38,782 bases of DNA from NCBI GenBank assembly GCA_028277515.1, contig JANQGC010000207.1, forward strand, positions 1 through 38,782. The letters run 5' to 3'. A program made the translations under genes and the position numbers. The notes beneath the pieces were generated by a model. It searched no databases, was not told where the DNA came from, and saw nothing but the letters and a program-made list of their open reading frames with translations. Shown one piece after another: positions 30,902-38,782 of the stretch. Numbering within the stretch: position 1 is the stretch's first letter; each line of letters starts with the position of its first letter. The stretch comes from Anaerolineae bacterium. GTDB taxonomy: Bacteria; Chloroflexota; Anaerolineae; Promineifilales; Promineifilaceae.

Positions 30902-32974
30902 ATGTCAAAGTTTGAACTTGCTTCAGATTTTCAACCGATGGGTGACCAACCACAGGCGATTGATAGCCTGGTGAATGGCCTTGAGCAGGGAGAAAAATAT
31001 CAGACGCTGCTTGGTGCCACGGGAACAGGCAAAACCTTTACCATTGCCAATGTTATCGCTCACACACAGCGGCCGACGCTCGTTCTGGCGCATAACAAAA
31101 CCCTCGCCGCCCAGCTTTACAGCGAGTTTCGCGAGTTCTTTCCCAAGAACGCTGTATCATACTTTGTCAGCTACTATGATTATTACCAACCGGAAGCCTA
31201 TGTTCCGCGTCATGATTTATTTATTGAAAAAGAGACTAAAATCAACGATGAAATTGATCGCCTGCGATTGTTGGCGACAGCCAACTTGCTCAGTCGGTCA
31301 GATTCAATCATCGTGGCTTCCGTTTCTTGCATTTACGGTATCGGCAACCCAGAAGCGTGGGGTAAGGTATCAATAGGTATCGAACGCGGCAAACAATACC
31401 GCCGCAATACGCTGCTACGCCACCTGGTGGATATCCAGTATGATCGCAATGATTTAGAACTGCGCCGCGGGGTGTTTCGAGTTCGCGGCGATACGTTACA
31501 GATCTTCCCGGCGTACGCGGAAACAGCTTATACGATTGAATTCTGGGGTGAGGAAGTCGAGCGTATTGCCGAGTTCGATCCTTTGACTGGAGAAATCCTG
31601 GTGGAGCATGCACGTGTGGAAATCTTTCCGGCGACGCAGTTTATCACGGATGAAGATAAGCTGTCGGCGGCCGTGCAGGATATTGAAGAGGAACTCCATC
31701 AGCAAATCGCTTTCTTCAAAGAGCGTAAGATGCTCCTGGAAGCGCAGCGCATCGAACAGCGCACGCTCTATGATTTAGAGATGCTGCGCGAGGTGGGCCA
31801 CACCGCCGGAATTGAGAATTACAGCCGCCACCTGGACCAACGGCCGGCGGGTTCACGCCCCTGGACACTGCTCGATTACTTCCCCCCGGATTATTTAATG
31901 GTAATAGACGAGAGTCACATGACCATTCCCCAGGTACGCGGTATGTACTCAGGTGACCGCACCCGGAAGCAGACGCTGGTTGACTATGGTTTTCGCCTGC
32001 CCAGCGCCCTTGATAACCGGCCGTTGAATTTTGGAGAGTTTGAATTGCTCTTGAATCAGGCCATCTTCACCAGCGCAACACCTGGTCCTTTTGAAATGGA
32101 ACATTCAGCCCGTATCGTGCGCCAGGAAATTCGGCCGACAGGTGTGCTCGATCCGTTGGTTGAGGTGCGACCGGTCAAAGGACAGGTGGACGATTTGTTG
32201 GGTGAGATTAAGAAACGCACCGAGATCGGCCAGCGCGTTTTGGTGACGACATTAACCAAGCGTATGTCCGAAGACCTGGCCGATTACCTGTTAGAGATGG
32301 GAGTCAAGGTTCATTATCTGCATTCCGAAGTGCATACCATTGAACGCACCGAGATTTTGCGCGATCTGCGTATGGGCGTCTTCGATGTCGTGGTCGGTAT
32401 TAACTTGCTGCGCGAAGGCCTGGATCTGCCGGAGGTTTCCCTGGTAGCGATTCTTGACGCGGATAAGGAAGGATTTCTACGCTCGGAAACATCGCTGACT
32501 CAGACCATAGGACGGGCAGCGCGCCACGTGGACGGCAAGGTGATCATGTATGCGGATAAGATCACCAACTCCATGCAGGCGGCGATTGATACGACCAAAG
32601 GTCGGCGGGAAAGGCAGATAGATTACAATGAAGCGCATGGTATTGAACCGCGCAGCATCATTAAAGCGGTCCATGATCTAACCGATGACATTCGTGAAGA
32701 GCATGATATGGCCCTGGCCGAAGAAAAGGGGGGTTATACGACCCTGGCCGATTTGCCCAAGGCGGAATTGAGCAAGATGGTTATCGAACTGGAGAAACAA
32801 ATGAAGCGTTCCGCCCAGGCCCTGGAATTTGAGAAAGCGGCCGTTTTGCGCGATCAAATTACAGAACTGCGCCAGCTCATGGCGCTTAAGAAGGCCGGAA
32901 CGGATGCTGACCTGCCGGAATGGGAAAAGCTGCGCCTTCTTGAGGAAGCTGGTGTCAGTTATAATGTGGATTAA
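30902..32974 (+). CDS. uvrB: UvrABC excinuclease subunit B
   Basis: The product is 690 aa, full length. GATGTGKT (38-45) is the P-loop. [12 protein letters not shown] (beta-hairpin that probes damaged DNA) follows at about residue 92. DESHMTIPQ is the helicase motif II region; [20 protein letters not shown] and motif VI are present. The C-terminal [13 protein letters not shown] is the UVR motif that binds UvrC. UvrB verifies lesions with UvrA and directs UvrC incision in nucleotide-excision repair. The start has AAAGGAG at 5 bp. The LexA-like box upstream suggests SOS control. No neighbouring uvrA or uvrC is in the window. Confidence 0.98.
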   Translation: MSKFELASDFQPMGDQPQAIDSLVNGLEQGEKYQTLLGATGTGKTFTIANVIAHTQRPTLVLAHNKTLAAQLYSEFREFFPKNAVSYFVSYYDYYQPEAYVPRHDLFIEKETKINDEIDRLRLLATANLLSRSDSIIVASVSCIYGIGNPEAWGKVSIGIERGKQYRRNTLLRHLVDIQYDRNDLELRRGVFRVRGDTLQIFPAYAETAYTIEFWGEEVERIAEFDPLTGEILVEHARVEIFPATQFITDEDKLSAAVQDIEEELHQQIAFFKERKMLLEAQRIEQRTLYDLEMLREVGHTAGIENYSRHLDQRPAGSRPWTLLDYFPPDYLMVIDESHMTIPQVRGMYSGDRTRKQTLVDYGFRLPSALDNRPLNFGEFELLLNQAIFTSATPGPFEMEHSARIVRQEIRPTGVLDPLVEVRPVKGQVDDLLGEIKKRTEIGQRVLVTTLTKRMSEDLADYLLEMGVKVHYLHSEVHTIERTEILRDLRMGVFDVVVGINLLREGLDLPEVSLVAILDADKEGFLRSETSLTQTIGRAARHVDGKVIMYADKITNSMQAAIDTTKGRRERQIDYNEAHGIEPRSIIKAVHDLTDDIREEHDMALAEEKGGYTTLADLPKAELSKMVIELEKQMKRSAQALEFEKAAVLRDQITELRQLMALKKAGTDADLPEWEKLRLLEEAGVSYNVD

Positions 32975-32977
32975 GCG

Positions 32978-33034
32978 AAGTGCCAGGCATCTAGCTCACA
33001 TGATCCTAGACTATCGCTTAGATGCCTGGCACTT
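32978..33034. repeat. Long inverted repeat after uvrB
   Basis: AAGTGCCAGGCATCTA (32978-32993) and TAGATGCCTGGCACTT (33019-33034) are perfectly complementary 16-bp arms with a 25-bp centre. It begins 4 bp after the uvrB stop codon and is followed by a separate terminator. It looks like an mRNA-end hairpin or a small palindromic mobile repeat. Confidence 0.7.
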
Positions 33035-33043
33035 GAGGGCATG

Positions 33044-33069
33044 GCCTCACCATTAGGTGGGGCTTTTTT
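33044..33069 (+). terminator. Intrinsic terminator of uvrB
   Basis: GCCTCACC pairs with GGTGGGGC (one G-T) around ATTA, followed by TTTTTT (33064-33069). Strong and correctly placed between uvrB and the dynamin-like gene. Confidence 0.88.
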
Positions 33070-33115
33070 GCTATGTTATACTTTCTTGCGGCGTCATTTT
33101 TACGGAGTGATATGG

Positions 33116-34837
33116 ATGAAACTGATTCTAAATACCCGGCAGGATGAACTGCTAAAGCAAACGCGGGAAACATTGGGTCGACTGCGTGAACTGCTGGCTG
33201 AAACGGAAGCCACAACAGTGGACCGCAAGGCGCTTGCCGATTCAATTAAGCAGTTGGATGAATTGTTTCTTCTCGTTATAGCCGGAGAATTTAATTCGGG
33301 GAAGTCGGCCTTCATCAACGCCCTGCTAGGTGAAATGTTGCAGGATGAGGGCGTTACCCCAACGACCGATCAAATTTACTGGCTTAAGTATGGGGCTGCA
33401 AGAGAGAAAATTCCTGGTGAAAAAGGGATTTGGATAAAAAGCGCACCGGCCGATCTGCTGCGTGAGATCAGCATTGTTGATACGCCGGGGACCAATGCGA
33501 TTATGCGCGAGCATGAAGCATTGACCGCTGATTTCATTCCGCGCAGTGACCTGGTGCTGTTCATTACCTCGGCCGATCGTCCCTTCACGGAAAGCGAGCG
33601 AACCTTCTTAGAAAAAATACGCGATTGGGGCAAAAAAATTGTTCTGGTTGTCAATAAGATTGATATCCTGGCTGGAGAATCGGAAGTCAAACAGGTGGTT
33701 GATTTTGTGACCAATGCTGCCCAGAAGTTGATTGGTGAGATTCCGGCCGTATTCCCCGTCTCTGCCCGGTTGGCCCAGACTGGCGAAGATTCCAGTCGTT
33801 TTTCTCCTTTGGAAGCCTATATTCAAGGGACATTGGATGATGAAGGCCGCTTTCGCTTGAAGCTGCTTAATCCATTGGGCGTTGGCGGCCGTCTGGTCAG
33901 CCAGCAGTTAGCGGACATGGAAGCTCATCTTCAAGTGCTCAAGGATGACAATCGCCTGTTGGAAGATGTGCAGCATCAAATGATTTATTACAATGAGGAC
34001 ATGCAGCGCAACTTTAAGGCCCGGTTGGGGGAAATTGACAATTTGCTCTTTGAGATGGAAAAGCGTGGCAACGAATTTTTGGATGACCGTATCCGCCTGG
34101 CGCGCATTCCTGATCTGTTGCGTTCCAAACAGCTTGAGGCCGATTTTGAAAAGGAAGTGGTCAGCGATACGCCTGAACAGATTGAGCGAAGGGTGAGCGA
34201 GCTGGTTGATTGGCTGGTTGAGCAGGATTTACGCCAATGGCAGGCTGTTTCTGACCATTTAACCGAGCGTAGTGCTGAGCATGAAGGCCGAATTGTAGGC
34301 GAATCTGGACCGCGTGAAGGGACGTTGGCCTATGATCGGCAGCGGTTGATTGATTCTATTGGCAAAACGACGAGGATGGCTGTGGAATCTTTTGATAAGG
34401 AAAAAGAGGCGGAGGAATTAGCCCAATCAGCGCGGGCGGCCGTTGTCAATACCGGGTTAGCCGGCATTGGTGTGGGGTTAGGGGTGGCTGTTGTCATCGC
34501 CGCCCACACGGCATTCCTGGATTTTACAGGCGTATTTGCCGGGGTTGCTGCCGCCGCATTGGGTTTGCTCATCTTGCCCTCGCGCAAACGAAAGGCTAAA
34601 AGTGAGTTTGCTGAAAAGTTGGAGGAACTGCGAACCAAGCTGGTGGGCAGTCTGTCACAGCAGTTCGACCGTGAAATGCGACGCAGCACGCGGCGAATTG
34701 AGGAAACAATCGCACCATTTACGCGGTTCGTTCGCGCTGAAGAAGAGAAGCTGCGCAAACAACAAGAGCAGATGTTGGAGATCGAGTCGCAAATTTCGGG
34801 ACTGCAAACTATTTTGAAAAATCCGTCAAACACTTAA
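33116..34837 (+). CDS. Dynamin-family (bacterial dynamin-like) GTPase
   Basis: The product is 573 aa from the ATG at 33116, preceded by CGGAG at 8 bp. G1 is GEFNSGKS (57-64), G3 is VDTPGT, G4 is VNKIDIL. Residues 290-430 form a long helical stalk (MQRNFKARLGEIDNLLFEME). A hydrophobic pair of segments (AGIGVGLGVAVVIAAHTAFL; GVFAGVAAAALGLLILP) would insert in the membrane as paddle or anchor. A final coiled coil (RRIEETIAPFTRFVRAEEEK) closes the stalk. Bacterial dynamins remodel or guard membranes, some under phage stress. It stands as a single gene after the uvrB terminator; no paired dynamin is nearby. Confidence 0.88.
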   Translation: MKLILNTRQDELLKQTRETLGRLRELLAETEATTVDRKALADSIKQLDELFLLVIAGEFNSGKSAFINALLGEMLQDEGVTPTTDQIYWLKYGAAREKIPGEKGIWIKSAPADLLREISIVDTPGTNAIMREHEALTADFIPRSDLVLFITSADRPFTESERTFLEKIRDWGKKIVLVVNKIDILAGESEVKQVVDFVTNAAQKLIGEIPAVFPVSARLAQTGEDSSRFSPLEAYIQGTLDDEGRFRLKLLNPLGVGGRLVSQQLADMEAHLQVLKDDNRLLEDVQHQMIYYNEDMQRNFKARLGEIDNLLFEMEKRGNEFLDDRIRLARIPDLLRSKQLEADFEKEVVSDTPEQIERRVSELVDWLVEQDLRQWQAVSDHLTERSAEHEGRIVGESGPREGTLAYDRQRLIDSIGKTTRMAVESFDKEKEAEELAQSARAAVVNTGLAGIGVGLGVAVVIAAHTAFLDFTGVFAGVAAAALGLLILPSRKRKAKSEFAEKLEELRTKLVGSLSQQFDREMRRSTRRIEETIAPFTRFVRAEEEKLRKQQEQMLEIESQISGLQTILKNPSNT

Positions 34838-34866
34838 TACACTATTACCAAAATCATTTTGCACAG

Positions 34867-34928
34867 AAATTTGACAACTTTTCACTTGATGTTTGGGCGA
34901 AAACCATTGAATATAAGTTGTCAAATTT
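34867..34928. repeat. 14-bp inverted repeat at the 5' end of the DUF402 gene
   Basis: AAATTTGACAACTT (34867-34880) and AAGTTGTCAAATTT (34915-34928) are perfect arms with 34 bp between. It covers the likely start codon region of the DUF402 gene, so it could act as an operator or as an RNA stem that hides the start. Confidence 0.6.
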
Positions 34929-35416
34929 TAGGTAAAACAATACTTAATGGGAATCGCTTGGCGCAAATAACGGTTTACAAATTAAATGAGAATGGAGAAG
35001 CGATCTGGAGTTACCAGGGCACCGTCCTGAAAAGGGACAAATCTAAAATACGCCTGGAGGCTTTTTTCAACCGGGATGACCTTGACTTAGGCTTTACAAC
35101 CTTCAATCGCGGTGATCGCTTTGTAGAAACTTTTTACAGCCAGCGCTGGTATAATATATTTGCTGTTTACGATAAAGGGGATGGGAAGTTAAAGGGCTGG
35201 TATTGTAATATTTGCCGCCCGGCGGAGTTTACAGACTCGGCCGTCCGTTGTGAGGATTTAGCCCTCGACCTATGGGTATCCCCGGATGGCCAGACGCTTC
35301 TCCTTGACGAGGATGAATTTAACGATCTTTCACTCGAATCCTGGGAGCGCCAAAACTGTCTGCAGGGGCTGCAAGACCTGCAAGACATGGCCAGGCTAGG
35401 TAGCCTGCCTCGCTAA
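34889..35416 (+). CDS. DUF402 domain protein
   Basis: From the ATG at 34889 the product is 175 aa; the frame is open further up to a TTG at 34859. The core matches DUF402: FYSQRWYNIFAVYDKGDGK, LKGWYCNICRPAEF, LALDLWVSPDGQTLLLDEDEF. The family includes nucleoside-phosphate phosphatases (NtdP-like) and FomD, with metal-binding acidic residues in the DL..D..V.PDG...LDEDEF stretch. Substrate here is unknown. It is soluble and stands alone on the plus strand between the dynamin gene and the leftward membrane-protein genes. The start is uncertain because an inverted repeat spans it. Confidence 0.75.
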   Translation: MFGRKPLNISCQILGKTILNGNRLAQITVYKLNENGEAIWSYQGTVLKRDKSKIRLEAFFNRDDLDLGFTTFNRGDRFVETFYSQRWYNIFAVYDKGDGKLKGWYCNICRPAEFTDSAVRCEDLALDLWVSPDGQTLLLDEDEFNDLSLESWERQNCLQGLQDLQDMARLGSLPR

Positions 35417-35432
35417 TCCAACTGCTTTTCGT

Positions 35433-35858
35433 TTAAATGTTATGGGCGACCTGGTATAAAACGCCGCCAATGGCCCCCATGATTGCTCCGACTAATCCTA
35501 AAATAGCCGCAGCCAAAATTGTCACGCCGATACCACCGGCGACGGCGTATCCTAATAATCCTGTGCTAACCGCGCCCACCATGAAGGCATTGACACCAAA
35601 AGCGATACCGAGGATGATCCCACCGATCAGGCCGGATAATGCCCCACCGATGACACTCTGGCTCATCGTCTCCTCCCCGGGCGCTAAGTAGCTGTAATAC
35701 ATGCCCACACCAAAGGGGAGCAATATTGCACTGGCCAGGAGGATGACTAACAGCACATTATTGAAAAAAGGCGTGAGAGCAAGTAGATAAATGAACCCTG
35801 CGATTAATGCTCCGAGCGTTCCGGCTCGAAAAAAACTACGCGTGTTGATACTTTTCAA
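35433..35858 (-). CDS. Hypothetical four-span membrane protein
   Basis: I chose the TTG at 35858, which follows AGAGGGGAAAA; an upstream GTG at 35891 overlaps the operator-like repeats. The product is 141 aa with four Gly/Ala-rich membrane segments (ALIAGFIYLLALTPFF; VLLVILLASAILLPFG; LIGGIILGIAFGVNAF; GGIGVTILAAAILGLVGAIM). Such Gly-rich short membrane proteins are often annotated as hypothetical, and I know no function. It converges with DUF402 and lies downstream of a double operator-like site. Confidence 0.65.
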   Translation of the reverse strand: MKSINTRSFFRAGTLGALIAGFIYLLALTPFFNNVLLVILLASAILLPFGVGMYYSYLAPGEETMSQSVIGGALSGLIGGIILGIAFGVNAFMVGAVSTGLLGYAVAGGIGVTILAAAILGLVGAIMGAIGGVLYQVAHNI

Positions 35859-35881
35859 TTTTCCCCTCTTTTGCAAACATG

Positions 35882-35937
35882 TGACAGTCACTTGATTACA
35901 AATATTGCTCCTTAAATAATGACCAAAGTGACTGTCA
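35882..35937. promoter_or_regulatory. Two TGACAGTCA-type sites upstream of the membrane-protein gene
   Basis: TGACAGTCACTT (35882-35893) and AAGTGACTGTCA (35926-35937) are perfect inverted copies 32 bp apart. Each contains the 9-bp near-palindrome TGAC-A/T-GTCA. Two such half-symmetric boxes, 44 bp centre to centre, fit a dimeric repressor that could loop or bind cooperatively. Confidence 0.5.
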
Positions 35938-35967
35938 TATTACTTGAACTATGTAGAAAACAAACCA

Positions 35968-36555
35968 CTAAATACTTAAATTATGTCTTTTTTTCCTGCG
36001 CCGGCGAATAAAAAACCAGGCGATCAAGGTAATAAAAATTAGCACAATAATGCCGGCGAGAATTGGTACAATGAGCGCCAGCAGGGACATGATAAAGGCG
36101 GTAACGTCTTCAAGGAGGCTGACAGCCCAATTTCCTGTTCCCGCCGTTGTGGCGGTCACCACCGGCCTGGCAACGCTCTTCGTAGCATGCACGCCTCCGG
36201 CGACTAATACACCCAGCAGTATAGCAAGCAAAGGATTCATGTCATTGATAACGCTTGTGCTGCCAGCAAATAGTATAGCGCCCGCGGCGGGTCTGACAAA
36301 TGTTTGGATTAAATCGTTAACTGAATCCGCGGCCGGCACTTTATCCACCAGCAGTTCAATAATCAATAAAATGGTTAAAAGGCCGATGACCCACCAATTG
36401 CTCAAGAGCGTATAAGGTTCGGAAAGTTTGAGTAAAGGATCATTTATGGGAAACCGGCCGGCTAAAGCAACAATTAACAAAGGAATATAGGCATTTAACC
36501 CGGCGCTTCCTGATAGGCCAAAAGCGGTGCCGATTCCGGCAATTGCTTCAATCAT
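35968..36555 (-). CDS. DUF4126 membrane protein
   Basis: The product is 195 aa, preceded by GAGGAGAAGAA. It shows the DUF4126 pattern: GLSGSAGLNAYIPLL near the N-terminus, ELLVDKVPAADSVND, then GGVHATKSVARP and four to five membrane segments ending with a basic tail (RRRRKKR). The family is widespread in bacteria and has no established function. The next gene upstream ends 12 bp before it, so the two are an operon. Confidence 0.85.
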   Translation of the reverse strand: MIEAIAGIGTAFGLSGSAGLNAYIPLLIVALAGRFPINDPLLKLSEPYTLLSNWWVIGLLTILLIIELLVDKVPAADSVNDLIQTFVRPAAGAILFAGSTSVINDMNPLLAILLGVLVAGGVHATKSVARPVVTATTAGTGNWAVSLLEDVTAFIMSLLALIVPILAGIIVLIFITLIAWFFIRRRRKKRHNLSI

Positions 36556-36567
36556 TTCTTCTCCTCA

Positions 36568-37434
36568 TTAAAGACCAGGGAACCCTGTCAGGGTTCCTGT
36601 CAGATTATAGCGCACGGTGCTGAGTAGACTGATTTGCAGGACAGCCAGGGCTAATCCGGCCAGAAGGGGCAGCAATGCACCTTGTAAGGTATCAGCCCGA
36701 CCATCTCTCCTCAATAGAAACAGCATGATTACAGCGTTTAAGGAGGCAAGGATGAACAGCAGCCCACCGACGCTCACAATTGCCAATACGTAGTGTAAGG
36801 AAGAAAGGTTGCTAAGGAGTAAGAAAACAATAATGAGAGCAGCCAATAGAATTTCGACCAATTCTCGCCTGGTTTCAATCACTGCCAGGAATTGCGGTTG
36901 ACGCCATAAGGATTGAGCCAGAGCGGGGATTAGCAATAAACCCATGGCCACGCCGGTTCCCATGCCGGTAAGCAAACGCAGCCAATTTTGTGGTTCATAC
37001 AAGTGTGGGGCATTGGGGAAAAAATGACTGTAAGAATTAATTCCGTCGATTCCCATAAGGGCGATGAATCCGAAAAGTGTGAATAGAATGGGTTTCGGTG
37101 GCAGCAAGGCGCGGCGCATGCGGCCTGCTCCGAGCAGAATGGTGAAAATCAGGGCAACGCCCAGGTACATCCCGCTGCAGCGGGCGCACAAGGGGAATTG
37201 CCGGCCGTTAATCGTAAACGAACGATCGGTAATGCGATGACAAAGGGCATAGCTCGTCCAATCTGCTCCATCTAACAGGTGGTTATGTTGCAAGTAGCTG
37301 CTGTCTGTCACCGAGTAGATAGCCATGACTAACAGAATGACGGCCGCAATTCCCAAAGGCAGGAGGCGACGCCATTTCGTTTGTTGCCATATGGATGCCC
37401 CTTTGATACTGGACATGTTTTCAGGAATAGTCAT
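36568..37434 (-). CDS. DUF2085 membrane protein
   Basis: The product is 288 aa from the ATG at 37434; a TTG at 37458 is possible. It contains the DUF2085 signature CHRITDRSFTINGRQFPLCARCSGMYLG (residues about 77-105), with C, C, C positions as in the family, and about seven membrane spans. The Cys set may bind metal or support a redox role; the family function is unknown. It is followed 12 bp later by the DUF4126 gene. Confidence 0.88.
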   Translation of the reverse strand: MTIPENMSSIKGASIWQQTKWRRLLPLGIAAVILLVMAIYSVTDSSYLQHNHLLDGADWTSYALCHRITDRSFTINGRQFPLCARCSGMYLGVALIFTILLGAGRMRRALLPPKPILFTLFGFIALMGIDGINSYSHFFPNAPHLYEPQNWLRLLTGMGTGVAMGLLLIPALAQSLWRQPQFLAVIETRRELVEILLAALIIVFLLLSNLSSLHYVLAIVSVGGLLFILASLNAVIMLFLLRRDGRADTLQGALLPLLAGLALAVLQISLLSTVRYNLTGTLTGFPGL

Positions 37435-37608
37435 GATTTTTCGTCTGAGCAGATACAAGTAAGTTGGGACGGAAATACCCTTTGCGATTAAATTAAAATA
37501 TGTGGATAATTGCTACATAAGAGAAATCAACCGTAGGGTAATGAATAATATGGCGGATTTCTTCGATTTTGAATGGTTGTCACTGAACATTAGCACTAAT
37601 TTTAAGAC

Positions 37609-37636
37609 GTGACAAGAACGCAATATCAATTATATT
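37609..37636 (+). promoter_or_regulatory. Possible promoter of the flavoprotein gene
   Basis: GTGACA (37609-37614), 16 bp, TATATT (37631-37636), 30 bp before the start codon. Reasonable but not strong. Confidence 0.45.
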
Positions 37637-37665
37637 GACCTGTACCGCGAGATGGAGATGACATT

Positions 37666-38478
37666 ATGCCAAAAAAACCAGGTGCGTATTACCGCCCGGA
37701 AGATTTAAGTGAAGCACTTCGCTATTTAGCCCAGCCGGATACAGCCCCTTTAGGGGGTGGTACGAAGCTGTTGGCCACTGAAAAAGGTGTGAATAAGACA
37801 GCCGTCGTTGACCTGCAAGCAGTAGGATTAAACAACGTGCAGCGCCGTGCCGGCCGTTTGAAGATTGGCGCAACAGTGACGTTAACAGGTTTGGCGCAAT
37901 ATTTGAACAAGGAAGAGAAATCTTCAGCAACGACGGCGCTCCTGACTCAGGCGATCCGCCAATCCGGACCTAATACGTATCGCAATGCGGCTACATTTGG
38001 TGGCACAGTAGCCGGCCGCCTGGCAGACAGTGAGTTGCTCGCGGCCTTGTTGGTTTTGGATGCGGACGTCACTTTGCACACACCAGAAGTTCAAACAATG
38101 AGCCTGGTTGATTACCTGCAAGGTGAGGAAGCGCCTCAAGGGTTGATTAGCGAAATTTCTTTTTCATGGTCTGATGGGCAAGGCGCCAGTGAAAGGGTAG
38201 CCAGAACACCGGCCGATTATCCTATCGTTTCCATTACTTGCTGGCAGCCCGCAGATGGATCGCCAAGCGTGTCAGCTACTGGTTTAGGAGTACGGCCGTT
38301 CCGGTTATCGACGGTTGAAGCTCACCTGAAAGATGAGATCAACGAAAAAGCGATTTTGACGGCGGCTGATGCTGCTGGTGAGGCCAACCGCCATCCGGGT
38401 GATTTCCGCGGTGACGCTGCCTACCGGACAGATATGGCCGTTGTTTTAACCCGCAGAGTTTTAAGGCAATTATCGTAA
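37666..38478 (+). CDS. FAD-binding subunit of a xanthine dehydrogenase/CO dehydrogenase-type enzyme
   Basis: The product is 270 aa. It opens with YYRPEDLSEALRYLAQ, then PLGGGTKLLA (FAD-binding loop), then the second FAD motif RNAATFGGTVAGRLADSELL, with ALLVLDADVTLH following. This is the middle (M) subunit of molybdenum hydroxylases, which passes electrons between FeS and molybdopterin subunits. Length fits the family. Neither the large nor the FeS subunit lies next to it in the window, so it may be a stand-alone or relocated copy. The ATG follows GGAGATGAC. Confidence 0.85.
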   Translation: MPKKPGAYYRPEDLSEALRYLAQPDTAPLGGGTKLLATEKGVNKTAVVDLQAVGLNNVQRRAGRLKIGATVTLTGLAQYLNKEEKSSATTALLTQAIRQSGPNTYRNAATFGGTVAGRLADSELLAALLVLDADVTLHTPEVQTMSLVDYLQGEEAPQGLISEISFSWSDGQGASERVARTPADYPIVSITCWQPADGSPSVSATGLGVRPFRLSTVEAHLKDEINEKAILTAADAAGEANRHPGDFRGDAAYRTDMAVVLTRRVLRQLS

Positions 38479-38529
38479 ACTTTGTATTTATTCTAAATTT
38501 GCCTTTCATAGCTGTTCAATGTTACGATC

Positions 38530-38782
38530 TAAGAGCCAAGTTGGCCGGGTGATCGCGGTCCCATTGATTGAGGCTGAGGAAAGTCCGCACTCCACAGAGC
38601 ACGGTGCCGGCTAACGGCCGGGCGGGGTAACCCGACGGCAAGTGCAACAGAGAGGTGCATTGCCGGCAAGGTTGATTCCTAGCCGGTGAGGGTGAAACGG
38701 TGGTGTAAGAGACCACCGGCAGTAGCAGTAATGTTGCTGGCCAGGCAAACCCCACCGGGAGCAAGGCCAAGCAGGGCGATAA
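38530..38782 (+). ncRNA. rnpB: RNase P RNA, type A, 5' part (3' end outside window)
   Basis: The sequence shows the conserved GAGGAAAGTCCGCACTCC core, GTAACCCGACGGCAAGTGCAACAGAGAG, GGGTGAAACGGTGG.GTAAGAGACCACCGG and AGGCAAACCCCACCGGGAGCAAGGCCAA, in order. It ends at the window edge before the 3' conserved region. The 5' boundary is approximate. Confidence 0.95.

Overview
The window is a chromosomal segment, probably from a member of the Chloroflexota (Anaerolineae-like). The taxon is inferred from gene content and style: exported proteins with Val/Glu/Thr-rich 'VPIEQTV' stalks, a Ser/Thr kinase carrying an extracellular beta-sandwich, and DUF4126/DUF2085 membrane proteins. No ribosomal marker is present. 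Two kinds of DNA meet near position 26,000. Bases 1 to about 26,040 are visibly AT-richer and hold accessory genes. Bases 26,050 to 38,782 are GC-richer and hold housekeeping genes: initiator tRNA, YheT-type hydrolase, ferritin, tmRNA, PknB-type kinase, uvrB, dynamin-like GTPase, DUF402, membrane proteins, a flavoprotein subunit and the 5' part of RNase P RNA. The 3' end of the initiator tRNA gene faces the accessory DNA, so it may be the attachment site.

The accessory part has two blocks. Bases 1-9,824 look like a defence or conflict island. It starts with a truncated AbiEii-type nucleotidyltransferase, an orphan protein and a small HTH protein. A leftward cluster follows: a helical/coiled-coil protein, a two-helix small protein, a coiled-coil NTPase, a STAND NTPase with TPR repeats, and a radical SAM/SPASM peptide-maturase-like enzyme. 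A second copy of the two-helix small protein converges on the end of the cluster. STAND-TPR plus radical SAM maturase recalls the actinobacterial FxSxx-COOH systems, but this gene set is not one I can name.

Bases 10,165-25,972 look like a plasmid-derived or integrated mobile element. It has two VirD4/HerA-type ATPases, each next to a replication-relaxation-like protein; ParA with a ParB-like partner and octamer repeats; a DUF2958 protein; a primase joining an AEP catalytic domain to a DnaG-type CHC2 zinc finger; and several small zinc-ribbon or membrane proteins. No integrase, VirB4 or classical relaxase is visible. Between 15,606 and 16,678 there is about 1 kb without a convincing gene but with a dense set of long perfect helices, probably a large structured RNA. 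From 19,500 to 23,930, small genes are framed by a recurring 5' leader hairpin with compensatory changes and by GC-rich 3' hairpins.

The housekeeping part is ordinary in content but has several long inverted repeats (28,350; 32,978; 34,867; 35,882) and a good LexA-type box (GAAC-N4-GTTC) upstream of uvrB. All functional calls come from reading motifs by eye; no database search was run.
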